A DNA stretch of 64,000 bases from Mycobacterium sp. DL592 (GCF_011694515.1 NZ_CP050192.1:1911031-1975030); one strand, 5' to 3'; positions 37,394 through 46,368 are shown, counted from the first letter of the stretch. The notes: generated by a model not told the origin, from the sequence alone. Numbers and translations are program-made.

Positions 37394-37406
37394 TTGACAA
37401 TGTCAA
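37394..37406. promoter_or_regulatory. Palindromic operator TTGACA-A-TGTCAA
   Basis: A perfect 6-bp inverted repeat around one base, 22 bases upstream of the LLM gene start. TTGACA also fits a -35 box, with TAAGGT at 37415-37420 (15-nt spacer) as -10, which ends eight bases before the ATG at 37429. A repressor bound here would block RNA polymerase. Confidence 0.5.
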
Positions 37407-37428
37407 GCAAATGTTAAGGTGGGGCGCG

Positions 37429-38451
37429 ATGAAGGTTTACGCGGGAATGGATCCCCGGCTGCCGCTGCGCGACGTCGCCGGGTATGCACGCCGTGTCGAA
37501 CAGCTGGGATTCGACGGCCTGCACATCGCCGAGACCATTCACGACTCGCTGGCGGTGGCACTACTCGCCCTCGAACACACCGCCGCCATCACGGTTCGCA
37601 CGTCGATCACCCTGGCCTTCGTGCGCAGCCCCACCCTGGTGGCCTACACCGCATGGGATCTGGCGGTCATGTCGGGCGGCCGTTTCGAACTCGGGCTGGG
37701 CAGCCAGATCAAGCAGAACGTCCGCGACCGCTACGGCATGCCGTGGAGCGAACCGCGATCCCGGATGCGCGACTATCTCGGCGCGCTGGAGGCCCTCTTT
37801 ACGGCGTTTCGCACCGGCGGGCGGCTGGACTTCCAGGGGCAGTGCTACCAATTGACCCGTCTGCAGCCCTATTTCAACCCCGGCCCCGACGACGCCGTCG
37901 CCCCGCCACCGATCTGGCTGGGTGCGGTGAACGCCGGAATGTGTGAGCTGGCCGGCGAACTGGCCCTCGGCGTGGTCACCCACTCCACCAACTCCGACCC
38001 GGGCTACCTGCGCGACGTCGTCCGGCCGGCCCTCGACCGGGGCGCGGCGACGGCGAAACGCGCTGCCGCACCAGCGATCATCGCGTCCTGCGCGATGGCT
38101 ACCGGCGCCGGCGACGCGGCCGTAGCCCGCGCCCGGGAGCGGCAACGCGGCCTGCTCGCCTTCCTGTACTCCACACCGGCCTACGCGCCCGCGCTCGAAC
38201 GCCTCGGCCTGACCGATCTCGCCGGCCGGTTGCGCGCGGTGGTCAAGGACCAGCGCTGGTCCGAGCTGCCCGCCGTGCTCACCGACGCGGTGCTCGACAC
38301 CCTGCTGGTGTCGGGGCGCTACGACGAGCTGCCGGCGATCCTGCGGGCGCGCTACGGCGAGCTGGCCGACGGTGTCCAACTGCCCCAGATCGCCGATCCC
38401 GGCGACGACGAAGCCCTGCGCGCGTGCATCGCCGCCCTGCAGGCCCGCTGA
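37429..38451 (+). CDS. LLM-class (F420-dependent type) oxidoreductase
   Basis: 340 residues from ATG 37429 (MKVYAGMDPRLPLRDV); the ATG at 37411 lies on the putative -10 box and is less likely. Luciferase-like TIM barrel: GYARRVEQLGFDGLHIAE, SITLAFVRSPTLVAYTAWDLAVMSGGRFELGLGSQIK, ALFTAF, PPPIWLGAVN. In mycobacteria most such proteins use F420 rather than FMN. The SQIKQNVRDRYGMPW segment is shared with a TIGR03617-type subgroup. Substrate unknown. It ends convergently 4 bp from the marR gene. Confidence 0.85.
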   Translation: MKVYAGMDPRLPLRDVAGYARRVEQLGFDGLHIAETIHDSLAVALLALEHTAAITVRTSITLAFVRSPTLVAYTAWDLAVMSGGRFELGLGSQIKQNVRDRYGMPWSEPRSRMRDYLGALEALFTAFRTGGRLDFQGQCYQLTRLQPYFNPGPDDAVAPPPIWLGAVNAGMCELAGELALGVVTHSTNSDPGYLRDVVRPALDRGAATAKRAAAPAIIASCAMATGAGDAAVARARERQRGLLAFLYSTPAYAPALERLGLTDLAGRLRAVVKDQRWSELPAVLTDAVLDTLLVSGRYDELPAILRARYGELADGVQLPQIADPGDDEALRACIAALQAR

Positions 38452-38455
38452 GGGG

Positions 38456-38923
38456 TCAGTCGTCGATCGGAGTGCCCACCGAGTCGTCGAAGAACCGGGT
38501 CAGCAGCCGGTCGAACTCGTCGAGTTCGGCACGCGTCCAGCCCGACAGGGCACGCTGCAGATGACGGCGCCGGACCTCCTGCAGGGAACCGGCGACTCGC
38601 CGTCCGGTCCTGGTGACAGCGATGAGCGTCACCCTCGCGTCGGCCGGATCCGGCTCCCGCGTAGCCAGTTTCGCATCGACGAGGATGCTGACCTGCCTGG
38701 TCGCCATGCCGACGTCCATGTGTGCGGCGCGGGCCAGCGCACCCATCGACTGCGGGCCCCCGTCGATCAGGACGCGTAGCAGAACGTAGGACGGCTGGGT
38801 CAGGACGACGCCGGCGGCCGCGGCCTGCCGGGCGAACATCGACCGGCTGCCGCTGAGTCGCATCACCTGGGCCAGCGTGTGGCTGATCGAGTCGAGCGAC
38901 TCGTCCTTCGGTGAAGAACTCAC
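38456..38923 (-). CDS. MarR family transcriptional regulator
   Basis: 155 residues from GTG 38923 (VSSSPKDESLDS), chosen because upstream residues are low-complexity Arg-rich. Winged-helix core: LTQPSYVLLRVLIDGGPQSMGALARAAHMDVGMATRQVSILVDAKLATREPDPADARVTLIAVT, with the wing motif DPADAR conserved. It is divergent from the EamA transporter gene (45-bp gap), the classic arrangement for local control of an exporter. Confidence 0.88.
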   Translation of the reverse strand: MSSSPKDESLDSISHTLAQVMRLSGSRSMFARQAAAAGVVLTQPSYVLLRVLIDGGPQSMGALARAAHMDVGMATRQVSILVDAKLATREPDPADARVTLIAVTRTGRRVAGSLQEVRRRHLQRALSGWTRAELDEFDRLLTRFFDDSVGTPIDD

Positions 38924-38968
38924 TGAGCGTCCGTTCCGGCGTGGGGTGCCTGAGTGTCCTCTGCAATC

Positions 38969-39847
38969 ATGCCAACCATGCCCGCTCACTCTGCGAGGAC
39001 CGGTGCGGCCCTCGCGGTCGGAGCAATGGTGTGCGTCCAGCTCGGCCTGGCGGTCGCCGTCGGCCTGATTGGCCGGATCGGCACCGACGGTGCGGTCTGG
39101 CTGCGGCTGACGTGGGCCGGACTGCTGTTCCTGGTGCTGGTGCGCCCCCGCCCGTCGGCGTTCACCAGGACCACCTTCGCGACGTGCGTGGTGCTGGGCG
39201 CCGTGACGGCGCTGACCACGCTGCTGTTCATGGCCGCACTCGCGCGGATTCCGCTGGCGACCGCCAGCGCGCTGGAGTTCCTCGGACCGCTCGGTGTCGC
39301 GGTGGTCAGCGGCCGGGGCCGGGGGCGGCTCGTCTGGCCCGCGCTGGCCGGCGCCGGTGTCCTACTGCTCACCGAGCCGTGGCGCGGCACCGTCGACGTG
39401 ACCGGCGTGTGGCTCGCCCTGGGTGCGGCGCTGTGCTGGGCGGCCTACATCCTGCTCACCCAGCGCGTCGGCGACGGCGTCGACGGGCTGGCCGGCCTCG
39501 GTGTCTCGATGCCGGTCGCGGCGCTGGTCGCCACCGCGGCGGTCGGCCACGCCGTGATCCCCAGAATGACGCCGGGGTTGATCCTCGTCGGGTTCGGGCT
39601 GGCACTGCTGCTGCCGATGACGCCGTTCGTGCTGGAGCTACTGGCGTTGCGTCGCCTGAACGCCGCCGCATTCGGCACACTCATGAGCCTGGAGCCGGCG
39701 CTGGCGCTGCTGATCGGATTCCTTGTGCTGCAACAGGTTCCGACGGCGCTGGCGATCGTCGGTATCGGCTTCGTGGTGGCCGCCGGGATCGGGGCGGCCC
39801 GTGGTGGCACCAGGGCGCAGCCCGGCCCGGAGACGGCGGCGCGCTAG
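38969..39847 (+). CDS. EamA/DMT family transporter
   Basis: About 292 residues with ten predicted transmembrane helices and two EamA repeats (VWLRLTWAGLLFLVLVRPRP... and WLALGAALCWAAYILLTQRVG...). FGTLMSLEPALALLIGFLVL near the end is characteristic of RhtA-like members, which export amino acids or related small molecules. Start uncertain among GTG 38954, ATG 38969 and ATG 38978. It overlaps the MFS gene tail-to-tail by 4 bp. Probably regulated by the divergent MarR protein. Confidence 0.85.
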   Translation: MPTMPAHSARTGAALAVGAMVCVQLGLAVAVGLIGRIGTDGAVWLRLTWAGLLFLVLVRPRPSAFTRTTFATCVVLGAVTALTTLLFMAALARIPLATASALEFLGPLGVAVVSGRGRGRLVWPALAGAGVLLLTEPWRGTVDVTGVWLALGAALCWAAYILLTQRVGDGVDGLAGLGVSMPVAALVATAAVGHAVIPRMTPGLILVGFGLALLLPMTPFVLELLALRRLNAAAFGTLMSLEPALALLIGFLVLQQVPTALAIVGIGFVVAAGIGAARGGTRAQPGPETAAR

Positions 39848-41286
39848 CCCCACTCATGGTTCATCGCTCGCGAATCGGTGATGTCGTCCAGCGATTCCAG
39901 GCGCCGTAGCCGCGGCCGCGTGGTGGCGACGAGTACGAGCGCGCCGAGCGCGGTGACCGCGCCCAGCACGAAGATGGCGATGAAGCTGCTCTCGGCGGGA
40001 TAGCCGTCATGTGAGCGGCTCAGCAACACCGCGACGATCGCGGCGGCCACCGAACTGCCGATGGTCCGCGCGATCGCGTTCATGCTCGTCGCGACACCGG
40101 TCTCGCCGGCGTCCACCTCCTGGACGACGAGGGCGGGCAGCGCCCCGTACGCCAGGCTGATGTAGGCGTTGGCCAGCACGGTGGCGGCGATGACCTGCCA
40201 CGGCAGGTCGTGCAGGACGGCCAACAGGGTGAAGCCGATCACGCCGGCCACCGCGCCGACCACCAGCACGATGCGGGCCCCGTAGCGGTCGATGTAGCGG
40301 CCGCTGAGCACCGCGGTGACGAAGCCGGCAATCGCGCCCGGAAGCAGGAACACCACGCTGGCACCCAGGACCGAGGCGCCGAACCCGTATCCGCTGGCCA
40401 CCGGGGACTGAACGAAGTCGGTCAGGCCGAGGAAGCTCAGATACAGGCCCATCCCCACCAACACGGTGGCGATGTTGGTCAACAGGATCGGACGCCGGGA
40501 CAACATCGCGGTGGACACCAGGGGCTGCGCACAGTGGCGTTCCCACCACCACCACGCGCCGAGGGCCGTCAGGCCCGCGACGGCGCAGCCGATCGTGCGC
40601 CCAGACGCCCACCCCCAACCCGGGCCCTGGGTGATCGCCAGCAATACGGCGGACAGCCCGACGCCCAGCCCGAGCGCTCCTGCCCAGTCGATCGTGCCCG
40701 AGGCCGTGCGCGGCCGGGACGGCACGACGAGCAGCACCATGACGATCACCATCGCGGTGAACGCGGTGGTGAGCCAGAACACCCGGTGATAGCCGGCGTC
40801 GCCGCGCATCAGCAGACCGGTCACCACGAGCCCCATGCCGCCGCCGAAGCCGAGTGTCCCGGACAGCACCGCCATCGCCCGCATCAGCCGCTCCGGTGGC
40901 AGTTCGTCGCGCAGGATCGACACGCTGATCGGGTACAGCGAGTACGAGGCGCCCTGGAGGACTCGCGCGATGATCAGCAGCGGAAGGGACGCCGTCAGCG
41001 CGGCCAGCAGCGATCCGGCGAGCACGACGGCCAGCACGACCAGCAGGACCCGCCGCTTGCTGTAGAGGTCGGCCAGCCGGCCGATCAGTGGGGTGGTGGC
41101 CGCGGCGGCCAGCAGGTTGGCGGTGACGGCCCAGCTGACGTGAACCGTGGAGGCGTTGAGCTGGCGGGCGATCACACCCAGGATCGGCACCACCCCGGTC
41201 TGCAGGACCGCGACGGTCAACGCAACCACACTCAGCGTCGCCACAAGGACCGCCGGCCGAGGGTGACCGGAGCCCAGATCAGACAC
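39844..41286 (-). CDS. MFS drug transporter, DHA2-type (14 TM)
   Basis: 480 residues, 14 predicted helices. Motif A is visible as GRLADLYSKRRVLL after helix 2, and motif C-like segment GTLGFGGGMGLVVTG in helix 5. An internal motif A copy SGRYIDRYGARIVLVVG follows helix 9. The family exports drugs or metabolites by proton antiport. Start ATG 41286. It sits head-to-head with the thioesterase gene, 94 bp apart. No dedicated regulator other than the MarR protein nearby. Confidence 0.88.
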   Translation of the reverse strand: MSDLGSGHPRPAVLVATLSVVALTVAVLQTGVVPILGVIARQLNASTVHVSWAVTANLLAAAATTPLIGRLADLYSKRRVLLVVLAVVLAGSLLAALTASLPLLIIARVLQGASYSLYPISVSILRDELPPERLMRAMAVLSGTLGFGGGMGLVVTGLLMRGDAGYHRVFWLTTAFTAMVIVMVLLVVPSRPRTASGTIDWAGALGLGVGLSAVLLAITQGPGWGWASGRTIGCAVAGLTALGAWWWWERHCAQPLVSTAMLSRRPILLTNIATVLVGMGLYLSFLGLTDFVQSPVASGYGFGASVLGASVVFLLPGAIAGFVTAVLSGRYIDRYGARIVLVVGAVAGVIGFTLLAVLHDLPWQVIAATVLANAYISLAYGALPALVVQEVDAGETGVATSMNAIARTIGSSVAAAIVAVLLSRSHDGYPAESSFIAIFVLGAVTALGALVLVATTRPRLRRLESLDDITDSRAMNHEWG

Positions 41287-41380
41287 TCGTGGTGTTCCCT
41301 TCTCCTCGCCCCGACCCCTTGATTATGTCGACTAAGCATCCGGGCGCGGACACCGGAGTGCCTTGTGCGAGGATGCGCGG

Positions 41381-42193
41381 ATGGGGAACGGCCCGGCGCA
41401 TTTCACGGCGGAAGCAGACGGCACCTTCCAGCCGACCAAGTGGGCGCAGAGCCGCTGGGGCGAGGACATGCTCAACGGCCCCGCGGTCGTGGCTTTGGCT
41501 GCCTGGAGTCTCGAGCGTGACTACGGGGCGCAGGGGTTCCTTCCAGGCCGGCTCACCGTCGACCTGTTCAAAGCGGCCCGCAAACGGCCAACCCATGTGC
41601 GCACCCGCCTGATTCGCGACGGCCACCGGATCCGCAACTCCGAATGCGATGTGGTCCAGGGTGAGATCGTCGTGGCGCGTGCGACGTTGGTGCAGTACCG
41701 CACGTCCGAGCCGCCGCCTGGCGAGGAGTGGATTGGGGATGCCTCGTTCACCCCGCCGCTGCAGACCCACGAGAACGCCTACCTCATCGGCAGCGACGGC
41801 GCCGGCTGGGACACCCGCGGCGGGGCACACCAGAACACCACCCGAAAGCGCTTCTACCACAAGCCGATCGATGCGGTCGCCGGCCAGGTTCTAACCCCGT
41901 TCGTGCGTGCGGTGATCGTCGCCGAGGCCACCAGCCTGGTCTGTAATCTGGGAACCAAGGGGATCGGGTACATCAACGGCGACCTGACGGTGGCGCTCAC
42001 CCGCTTACCGCACTCGGACTACGTTGGCCTGCAAGCAGAATCGCACTGGGCGGCCGACGGTGTGTCGGTCGGCACGGCGACCCTGCACGACGGAGACGGC
42101 CCGTTCGGTACCGGGATGGTCACCGCGATCGCCAACCCGGCCGCCCAACTCGACTTCGGCGGCTTCAACGCCGTGCCCAATCTGCAGGTGTGA
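41381..42193 (+). CDS. Thioesterase-like hot-dog fold protein
   Basis: 270 residues from ATG 41381 (MGNGPAHFTAEADGTF), with GAGGA about eight bases upstream. Two tandem hot-dog-like halves: AEADGTFQPTKWAQSRWGEDMLNGPAVVALAAWSLE (N-terminal half) and LGTKGIGYINGDLTVALTRLPHSDYVGLQAESHW (C-terminal half). This is the acyl-CoA thioesterase/TesB-like superfamily common in mycobacteria and often annotated thioesterase family protein. No catalytic residue can be assigned with certainty. Convergent with the peptidase gene (8-bp gap). Confidence 0.8.
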   Translation: MGNGPAHFTAEADGTFQPTKWAQSRWGEDMLNGPAVVALAAWSLERDYGAQGFLPGRLTVDLFKAARKRPTHVRTRLIRDGHRIRNSECDVVQGEIVVARATLVQYRTSEPPPGEEWIGDASFTPPLQTHENAYLIGSDGAGWDTRGGAHQNTTRKRFYHKPIDAVAGQVLTPFVRAVIVAEATSLVCNLGTKGIGYINGDLTVALTRLPHSDYVGLQAESHWAADGVSVGTATLHDGDGPFGTGMVTAIANPAAQLDFGGFNAVPNLQV

Positions 42194-42201
42194 CCGGACG
42201 G

Positions 42202-43377
42202 CTACAGCAGAGCTCGCAGATCGTCGTGCGGTAGCGCGGGGGAGCGGTGCCCGTCGCGCCCGACCATATCGGTGTTGACCACCAGCGCGTTGAGCACAGC
42301 TTCCTCGACCGCTTGGACCACCGCGGTGTACATGACATCCATTCGGCCCCAGGGCAGGAACCTGAGGTGGCCGAACTCGTCGTCGGTGGGTTCACCAGTG
42401 GGGAAGCGGCTGGCCAGGCCGGGCGCCGGCGCGGTGGAGAACGCCAGGAAGATGTCGCCGGAGAAGTGGCTGCCGGTGGTGCCGGTGCGCGCCAAGCCCA
42501 ACGGGACGCGGCGGGCCAGCGCCCTGCACTGGCCTGGCAGCAGCGGGGCGTCGGTGGCGATCACCGCGATCACCGAACCGGCACCCGGCGGCGGACGGTT
42601 CAGGTCGCGCTCGAACCAGTCGCCGGCCAGTGGATTGCCCACGCCCAGTAGGGGTCCCACGTGCCGGCCAGCCACCGTGAGTTCCTCGCGCGAGCCGAAG
42701 TTGGCCTGGACGAAAGCGCCGACAGTGAAAGTGTGGCTGGCGTAGCGCACCAGACGTGACGCAGTTCCATTGCCGCCCTTGAACTCATAGCAGTTCATCC
42801 CGGTCCCGCCACCGACCGATCCTTCCGCGACCGGGCCGACCGTCGCGCCGTCGAGGGCCACCTCGGCATGTTCGGGGCGCACGTGCCCGCCGTTGATGTC
42901 GTTGAGGTAGCCGTCCCAGGTCTCGGCGCACACCGGAAGCAGCCACTGGCGAGCCAGGACCGGGTCGACCCGGTTCACCCAGGAGATCACCCCGGTGTGG
43001 CAGGCCCCGACGGCGTGCGTATTCGACAGCAGCACAGGGAGATTGAAGGAGCCGGCCTCTTCGATCCAGGTCGTTCCGGTCATCTCGCCGTTGCCATTGA
43101 GGGAATGCCAGCCCGCCGCGCACGGCTGACCGACGCCGGCGCGACCGCGCGGCAGGATGGCGGTGACCCCGGTGCGGACCGGCCCGCTGCCGACCACCAG
43201 CGGCCCCTCGCCGCTGACGAGGGTGACGGTGCCCACCTCGACTCCCGGCACGTCGGTGATCGCATTGAGCTCTCCGGGCTCCCCGGACACCGCGATACCC
43301 AGGCCCCGGGCGCGGGGTCGTCCGTCGGGGGCGTACGCCTGCGGCGAATTCACCCCGCCGACCCTACCGCCGGTCAT
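42202..43377 (-). CDS. P1/S58 family peptidase (DmpA-like aminopeptidase)
   Basis: 391 residues from ATG 43377 (MTGGRVGGVNSPQ); GTG 43353 is an alternative. N-terminal nucleophile hydrolase fold of the DmpA/BapA family: ITDVPGVEVGTVTL, GVTAILPRG, NGEMTGTTWIEEAGSF, the self-cleavage region GGGTGMNCYEFKGGNGTASRLV, and VIATDAPLLPGQCRALARR. Such proteins autoprocess and remove N-terminal D- or beta-amino acids. The neighbouring rhodanese gene is divergent with 62 bp between starts. Confidence 0.9.
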   Translation of the reverse strand: MTGGRVGGVNSPQAYAPDGRPRARGLGIAVSGEPGELNAITDVPGVEVGTVTLVSGEGPLVVGSGPVRTGVTAILPRGRAGVGQPCAAGWHSLNGNGEMTGTTWIEEAGSFNLPVLLSNTHAVGACHTGVISWVNRVDPVLARQWLLPVCAETWDGYLNDINGGHVRPEHAEVALDGATVGPVAEGSVGGGTGMNCYEFKGGNGTASRLVRYASHTFTVGAFVQANFGSREELTVAGRHVGPLLGVGNPLAGDWFERDLNRPPPGAGSVIAVIATDAPLLPGQCRALARRVPLGLARTGTTGSHFSGDIFLAFSTAPAPGLASRFPTGEPTDDEFGHLRFLPWGRMDVMYTAVVQAVEEAVLNALVVNTDMVGRDGHRSPALPHDDLRALL

Positions 43378-43439
43378 CGGCTGACACACCCGCACGCGAT
43401 TGGGCATGATCGTCTGCGAGACGACGGGAAGGGACAACG

Positions 43440-44288
43440 ATGACGAGCCGCTCCGGGGTGCTGACCACGGCTGAGGAACTTATCAGCCGGATCCGCGGCG
43501 GCGAGCCGGTGACGATCCTCGATGTGCGCTGGCAGCTTGCCGAACCCGACGGCCGCGCCGCCTACCTGTCGGGGCATCTGCCCGGTGCGGTCTACGTCTC
43601 GCTCGACGGCGAACTGAGCGATCACAGCGTCACCGGCCGCGGCCGTCACCCGCTGCCCTCGGGTGCCCCCCTGACCGCAGCCGCGCGGCGATGGGGTGTG
43701 CGTCAGGGCCGTCCGGTCGTGGTCTACGACGACTGGAATCGCGCCGGTTCGGCACGGGCCTGGTGGGTGCTGCGGGCCGCGGGCCTGGAAAACGTCCGCA
43801 TCCTCGACGGCGGGCTGGGAGCGTGGAAGGCCGCAGGGGGTCAGCTGGAGCAGGGCCCGGTCGACCCGGAACCCGGTGACGTGACGCTGCCCCACGACGA
43901 CCTGTATGCCGGGGCGATGCCCACCTTGAGCGCCGACGAAGTGGACTCGGTGCTGCTGCTCGACGCCCGTGCACCGGAGCGTTTCCGCGGCGACGTCGAA
44001 CCGGTCGACCCCGTGGCCGGGCACATCCCCGGTGCCCGCAACCTGCCGAGCACGTCGGTACTCGCCGAGGGCGGCACGTTCGCGACCGATCCCGCGGTCC
44101 GCGATCAGCTGGCGCTGTGCGGCGCTGACGGCAGCGCGCCGGTGGGCGTCTACTGCGGATCGGGCGTCACTGCGGCGGTGACGGTCGCGGCGCTCACCGC
44201 GCTCGGTCAGCCTGCGGCACTGTTCCCGGGGTCCTGGTCGCAATGGAGTTCCGAGGACGGGCGCCCGGTGGCGCGCGGGGCGCAGTGA
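43440..44288 (+). CDS. Tandem-rhodanese sulfurtransferase (SseA-like)
   Basis: 282 residues with two rhodanese domains. The first (~15-135) lacks the catalytic Cys (VVVYDDWN in its place). The second holds C239 in C-G-S-G-V-T-A, the loop of 3-mercaptopyruvate/thiosulfate sulfurtransferases. HLPGAVYVSLDGELSD and HIPGARNLPS are the paired CH2A-type motifs. Strong GGAAGGG ribosome site upstream. It transfers sulfane sulfur to cyanide or thiol acceptors. First gene of a tight operon (2-nt gap to the small membrane protein). Confidence 0.93.
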   Translation: MTSRSGVLTTAEELISRIRGGEPVTILDVRWQLAEPDGRAAYLSGHLPGAVYVSLDGELSDHSVTGRGRHPLPSGAPLTAAARRWGVRQGRPVVVYDDWNRAGSARAWWVLRAAGLENVRILDGGLGAWKAAGGQLEQGPVDPEPGDVTLPHDDLYAGAMPTLSADEVDSVLLLDARAPERFRGDVEPVDPVAGHIPGARNLPSTSVLAEGGTFATDPAVRDQLALCGADGSAPVGVYCGSGVTAAVTVAALTALGQPAALFPGSWSQWSSEDGRPVARGAQ

Positions 44289-44290
44289 CC

Positions 44291-44527
44291 ATGTCCACGT
44301 GGTGGACCTACTTGAGGATCCAGGGGTTGATCTTCGTCTTTGGCATCGTCGGGCCGATCTTCTTGATCCTCTACTTCGTGGTCCAACCCGACCCGACGGT
44401 CAAATGGATGTACTACACAGGTCTGGTGATCACCGCCGTCGACATCCTCATAGCGCTGTCGCTCACCGAACAGGCGCTGGCAGCGCGCCCGCCGGTGAAG
44501 ACCCGCGACACCGACGAGCAGACGTGA
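44291..44527 (+). CDS. Small two-helix membrane protein
   Basis: 78 residues (MSTWWTYLRIQGLIFVFGIVG) with two predicted transmembrane helices separated by QPDPTVKWMYY, and a polar tail. ATG 44291 is 2 nt after the rhodanese stop, and its TGA overlaps the GTG of the thiolase-like gene. I do not recognise a characterised family. Translational coupling on both sides says it belongs to this operon. Confidence 0.75.
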   Translation: MSTWWTYLRIQGLIFVFGIVGPIFLILYFVVQPDPTVKWMYYTGLVITAVDILIALSLTEQALAARPPVKTRDTDEQT

Positions 44528-45720
44528 GCAGAGGTCCGTTCGACGGCAAGGCCGTCATCACTGGTGCCGGTAAGTCCGCGGTCGGGCGCAGGCTGGGTCG
44601 CACCGGCTTGGACCTGACGCTGGAGGCGGTGTTGCGCGCGATCGCCGATGCCGGGCTGTCGGTCGACGACGTCGACGGCATCGCCAGCTATCCCGGCCCG
44701 GCCGCCGCGGGGGCCGGGTTCTCCGGGGCCAGCGTCACCGAGGTGCGCACCGCCCTCGGGCTGCGCAGCCGCTGGTACATGTCGTCGCTGGAGACCGCGG
44801 GCCAGATCGGCCCGGTGATCGAGGCATGCATGGCGGTGGCGCTCGGCCTGGCCAATCACGTCGTGGTGTTCCGGTCGGTCTGGGAGTCCACGGCTGCCGC
44901 GCACGCCGGCGGTGGCCACGCCTCGGTGCTGCTCGGCGGTGGCGGCAAGTTGCCCGTGCAGATGGAGTGGACGGCGCCGTTCGGGGCGCTGTCGGCCGCC
45001 AACTGGCTGGCCATGCCGGCCCAGCGCTACATGCACGATTTCGGGCTGACCCGCGAGCAGCTCGGGGCGATCGCGATCAACGCCCGCCGCAACGCCGGCG
45101 GCAATCCCGATGCGGTCTACCGCGATCCGATGTCGATGGAGGACTATCTTTCGGCGCGGATGATCTCCGAACCATTGTGTCTGTTCGACTGTGACGTTCC
45201 GTGCGACGGCGCCACCGCTGTCATCGTGTCGCGCCGCGACGCCGCGGCAGGCCTGCCACGCCACCCGCTGACCGTGGAGTCGGTGGGCCCCGGGATGTTC
45301 GAAAGGCCAACGTGGGAGCAACGTTTCGACATCACGACGATGGCGGCTCACGATTCGGCGGCGACGCTTTGGGACAACACCTCACTGCGGCCGGCCGACG
45401 TTGACATGGCCCAGTTGTACGACGGGTTCAGCTTCCTGACCGTGATGTGGTTGGAGGCGTTGGGATTCTGCGAACACGGCCGGGTCGGCGAGTTCATCGA
45501 AGGGGGAGAACGAATCGCGCTCGAGGGGCAGCTGCCGTTGAACACCAGCGGCGGCCAGCTCTCCGGCGGGCGCCTGCACGGGATGGGGTTCCTGCACGAG
45601 GCCTGTGTGCAGCTGTGGGAAGAAGGCGGTGAGCGTCAGGCCGTACGCACGCCGGACCTGGTGGCCGTCGGGGTCGGCGGCGGGCCGGTCGCCGGTTCGA
45701 TGCTGGTGAGCAGCCGATGA
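44524..45720 (+). CDS. Thiolase-fold Ltp2-like aldolase/lipid-transfer protein
   Basis: 398 residues from GTG 44524 in a GTGA overlap with the preceding stop. The SCP-x/thiolase fold is recognisable (AITGAGKSAVGRRLGRTGLDL, ITREQ-like LTREQLGAIAINARRNAGGNP, PLNTSGGQLSGGRLHGMGFLHEA). The position of the thiolase nucleophile Cys reads SSLETAGQIG, so no acyl-enzyme can form there. That loss is typical of Ltp2 retro-aldolases, which shorten steroid side chains in complex with a DUF35 protein. The DUF35 gene follows immediately. Inference: side-chain retroaldol cleavage of a CoA thioester. Confidence 0.85.
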   Translation: MSRGPFDGKAVITGAGKSAVGRRLGRTGLDLTLEAVLRAIADAGLSVDDVDGIASYPGPAAAGAGFSGASVTEVRTALGLRSRWYMSSLETAGQIGPVIEACMAVALGLANHVVVFRSVWESTAAAHAGGGHASVLLGGGGKLPVQMEWTAPFGALSAANWLAMPAQRYMHDFGLTREQLGAIAINARRNAGGNPDAVYRDPMSMEDYLSARMISEPLCLFDCDVPCDGATAVIVSRRDAAAGLPRHPLTVESVGPGMFERPTWEQRFDITTMAAHDSAATLWDNTSLRPADVDMAQLYDGFSFLTVMWLEALGFCEHGRVGEFIEGGERIALEGQLPLNTSGGQLSGGRLHGMGFLHEACVQLWEEGGERQAVRTPDLVAVGVGGGPVAGSMLVSSR

Positions 45721-46166
45721 GTGACAGGGGCTACCAGCGCCCCGCACTGCGGCTGGCCCCTAGTCCCACACCGGAATCCACCGCCTTCTGGACCGGTGGG
45801 CGCAACGGCGACCTACTGATCTCACGCTGTCACGCTTGCGGGCACTTCTTCCACCCGCCCGGCCCGGTCTGCTGGCGCTGCCGCAGCGCCAACGTCGCAC
45901 CGGAGAAGGTGTCGGGACGGGCAACGGTCGCGGCGTTCACCGTCGACCGGCAGCCCTGGATACCGGGATTCGAGCCGCCCTACATCGTGGCGATGGTCGA
46001 ACTCGCCGAGGAGCCGGACACCCGGCTGATCACCAACATTGTCGACATCGCACCCGAGGACATCCGGGTGGGGCTGGAGGTCGAGGTGTTCTTCGAAGAC
46101 TGGACCGCACTGTCCGGCGATGAGGACAGCCGGGTGTGGATACCGCTGTTCCGGCCGGTGCGATGA
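45717..46166 (+). CDS. DUF35 Zn-ribbon/OB-fold acyl-CoA-binding partner
   Basis: 149 residues with an N-terminal helix, a rubredoxin-like zinc ribbon (C38-HA-C41 ... C52-WR-C55, SRCHACGHFFHPPGPVCWRCRS) and an OB fold (GRATVAAFTVDRQPWIPGFEPPYIVAMVEL). DUF35 proteins are obligate partners of Ltp-type thiolases and aldolases. The ATG overlaps the stop of the thiolase-like gene (ATGA), consistent with equimolar synthesis and complex formation. Convergent with the small gene at 46171. Confidence 0.9.
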   Translation: MSDRGYQRPALRLAPSPTPESTAFWTGGRNGDLLISRCHACGHFFHPPGPVCWRCRSANVAPEKVSGRATVAAFTVDRQPWIPGFEPPYIVAMVELAEEPDTRLITNIVDIAPEDIRVGLEVEVFFEDWTALSGDEDSRVWIPLFRPVR

Positions 46167-46170
46167 CCGA

Positions 46171-46368
46171 TCAGTCGCGAACCCACACCGAGATGTAGCC
46201 GATCGGAATCCCGGTGTGCGTGGCGATGCATTCGCGGGCAGCGAGTTCGACTGCGGCGCGGGTGTTCGCCTCGGTCACCTCGTTGATCTCGGGGATGGCG
46301 ACGATCCACCGGTTGTTCTCCGGGCGGATGTCGATCTCGAAGCACTGACCGGCGACGGGGCGCAGCAC
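46171..46368 (-). CDS. HicB-like small protein
   Basis: Taken from GTG 46368 it is 65 residues (VLRPVAGQCFEIDIRPENNRW...). The frame is open up to an ATG at 46500 (109 residues) but the extension is Lys/Arg-rich and unconserved-looking. The FEIDIRPENNRWIVAIPEINEVTEANTR segment resembles the HicB antitoxin/DUF1902 ferredoxin-like fold. No HicA toxin is adjacent, so a toxin-antitoxin role is unsupported. Confidence 0.5.
   Translation of the reverse strand: MLRPVAGQCFEIDIRPENNRWIVAIPEINEVTEANTRAAVELAARECIATHTGIPIGYISVWVRD

Noticed and set aside
46171..46368. A HicAB toxin-antitoxin pair
   Set aside because: Only a HicB-like fold is suggested; no HicA-like gene lies on either side.
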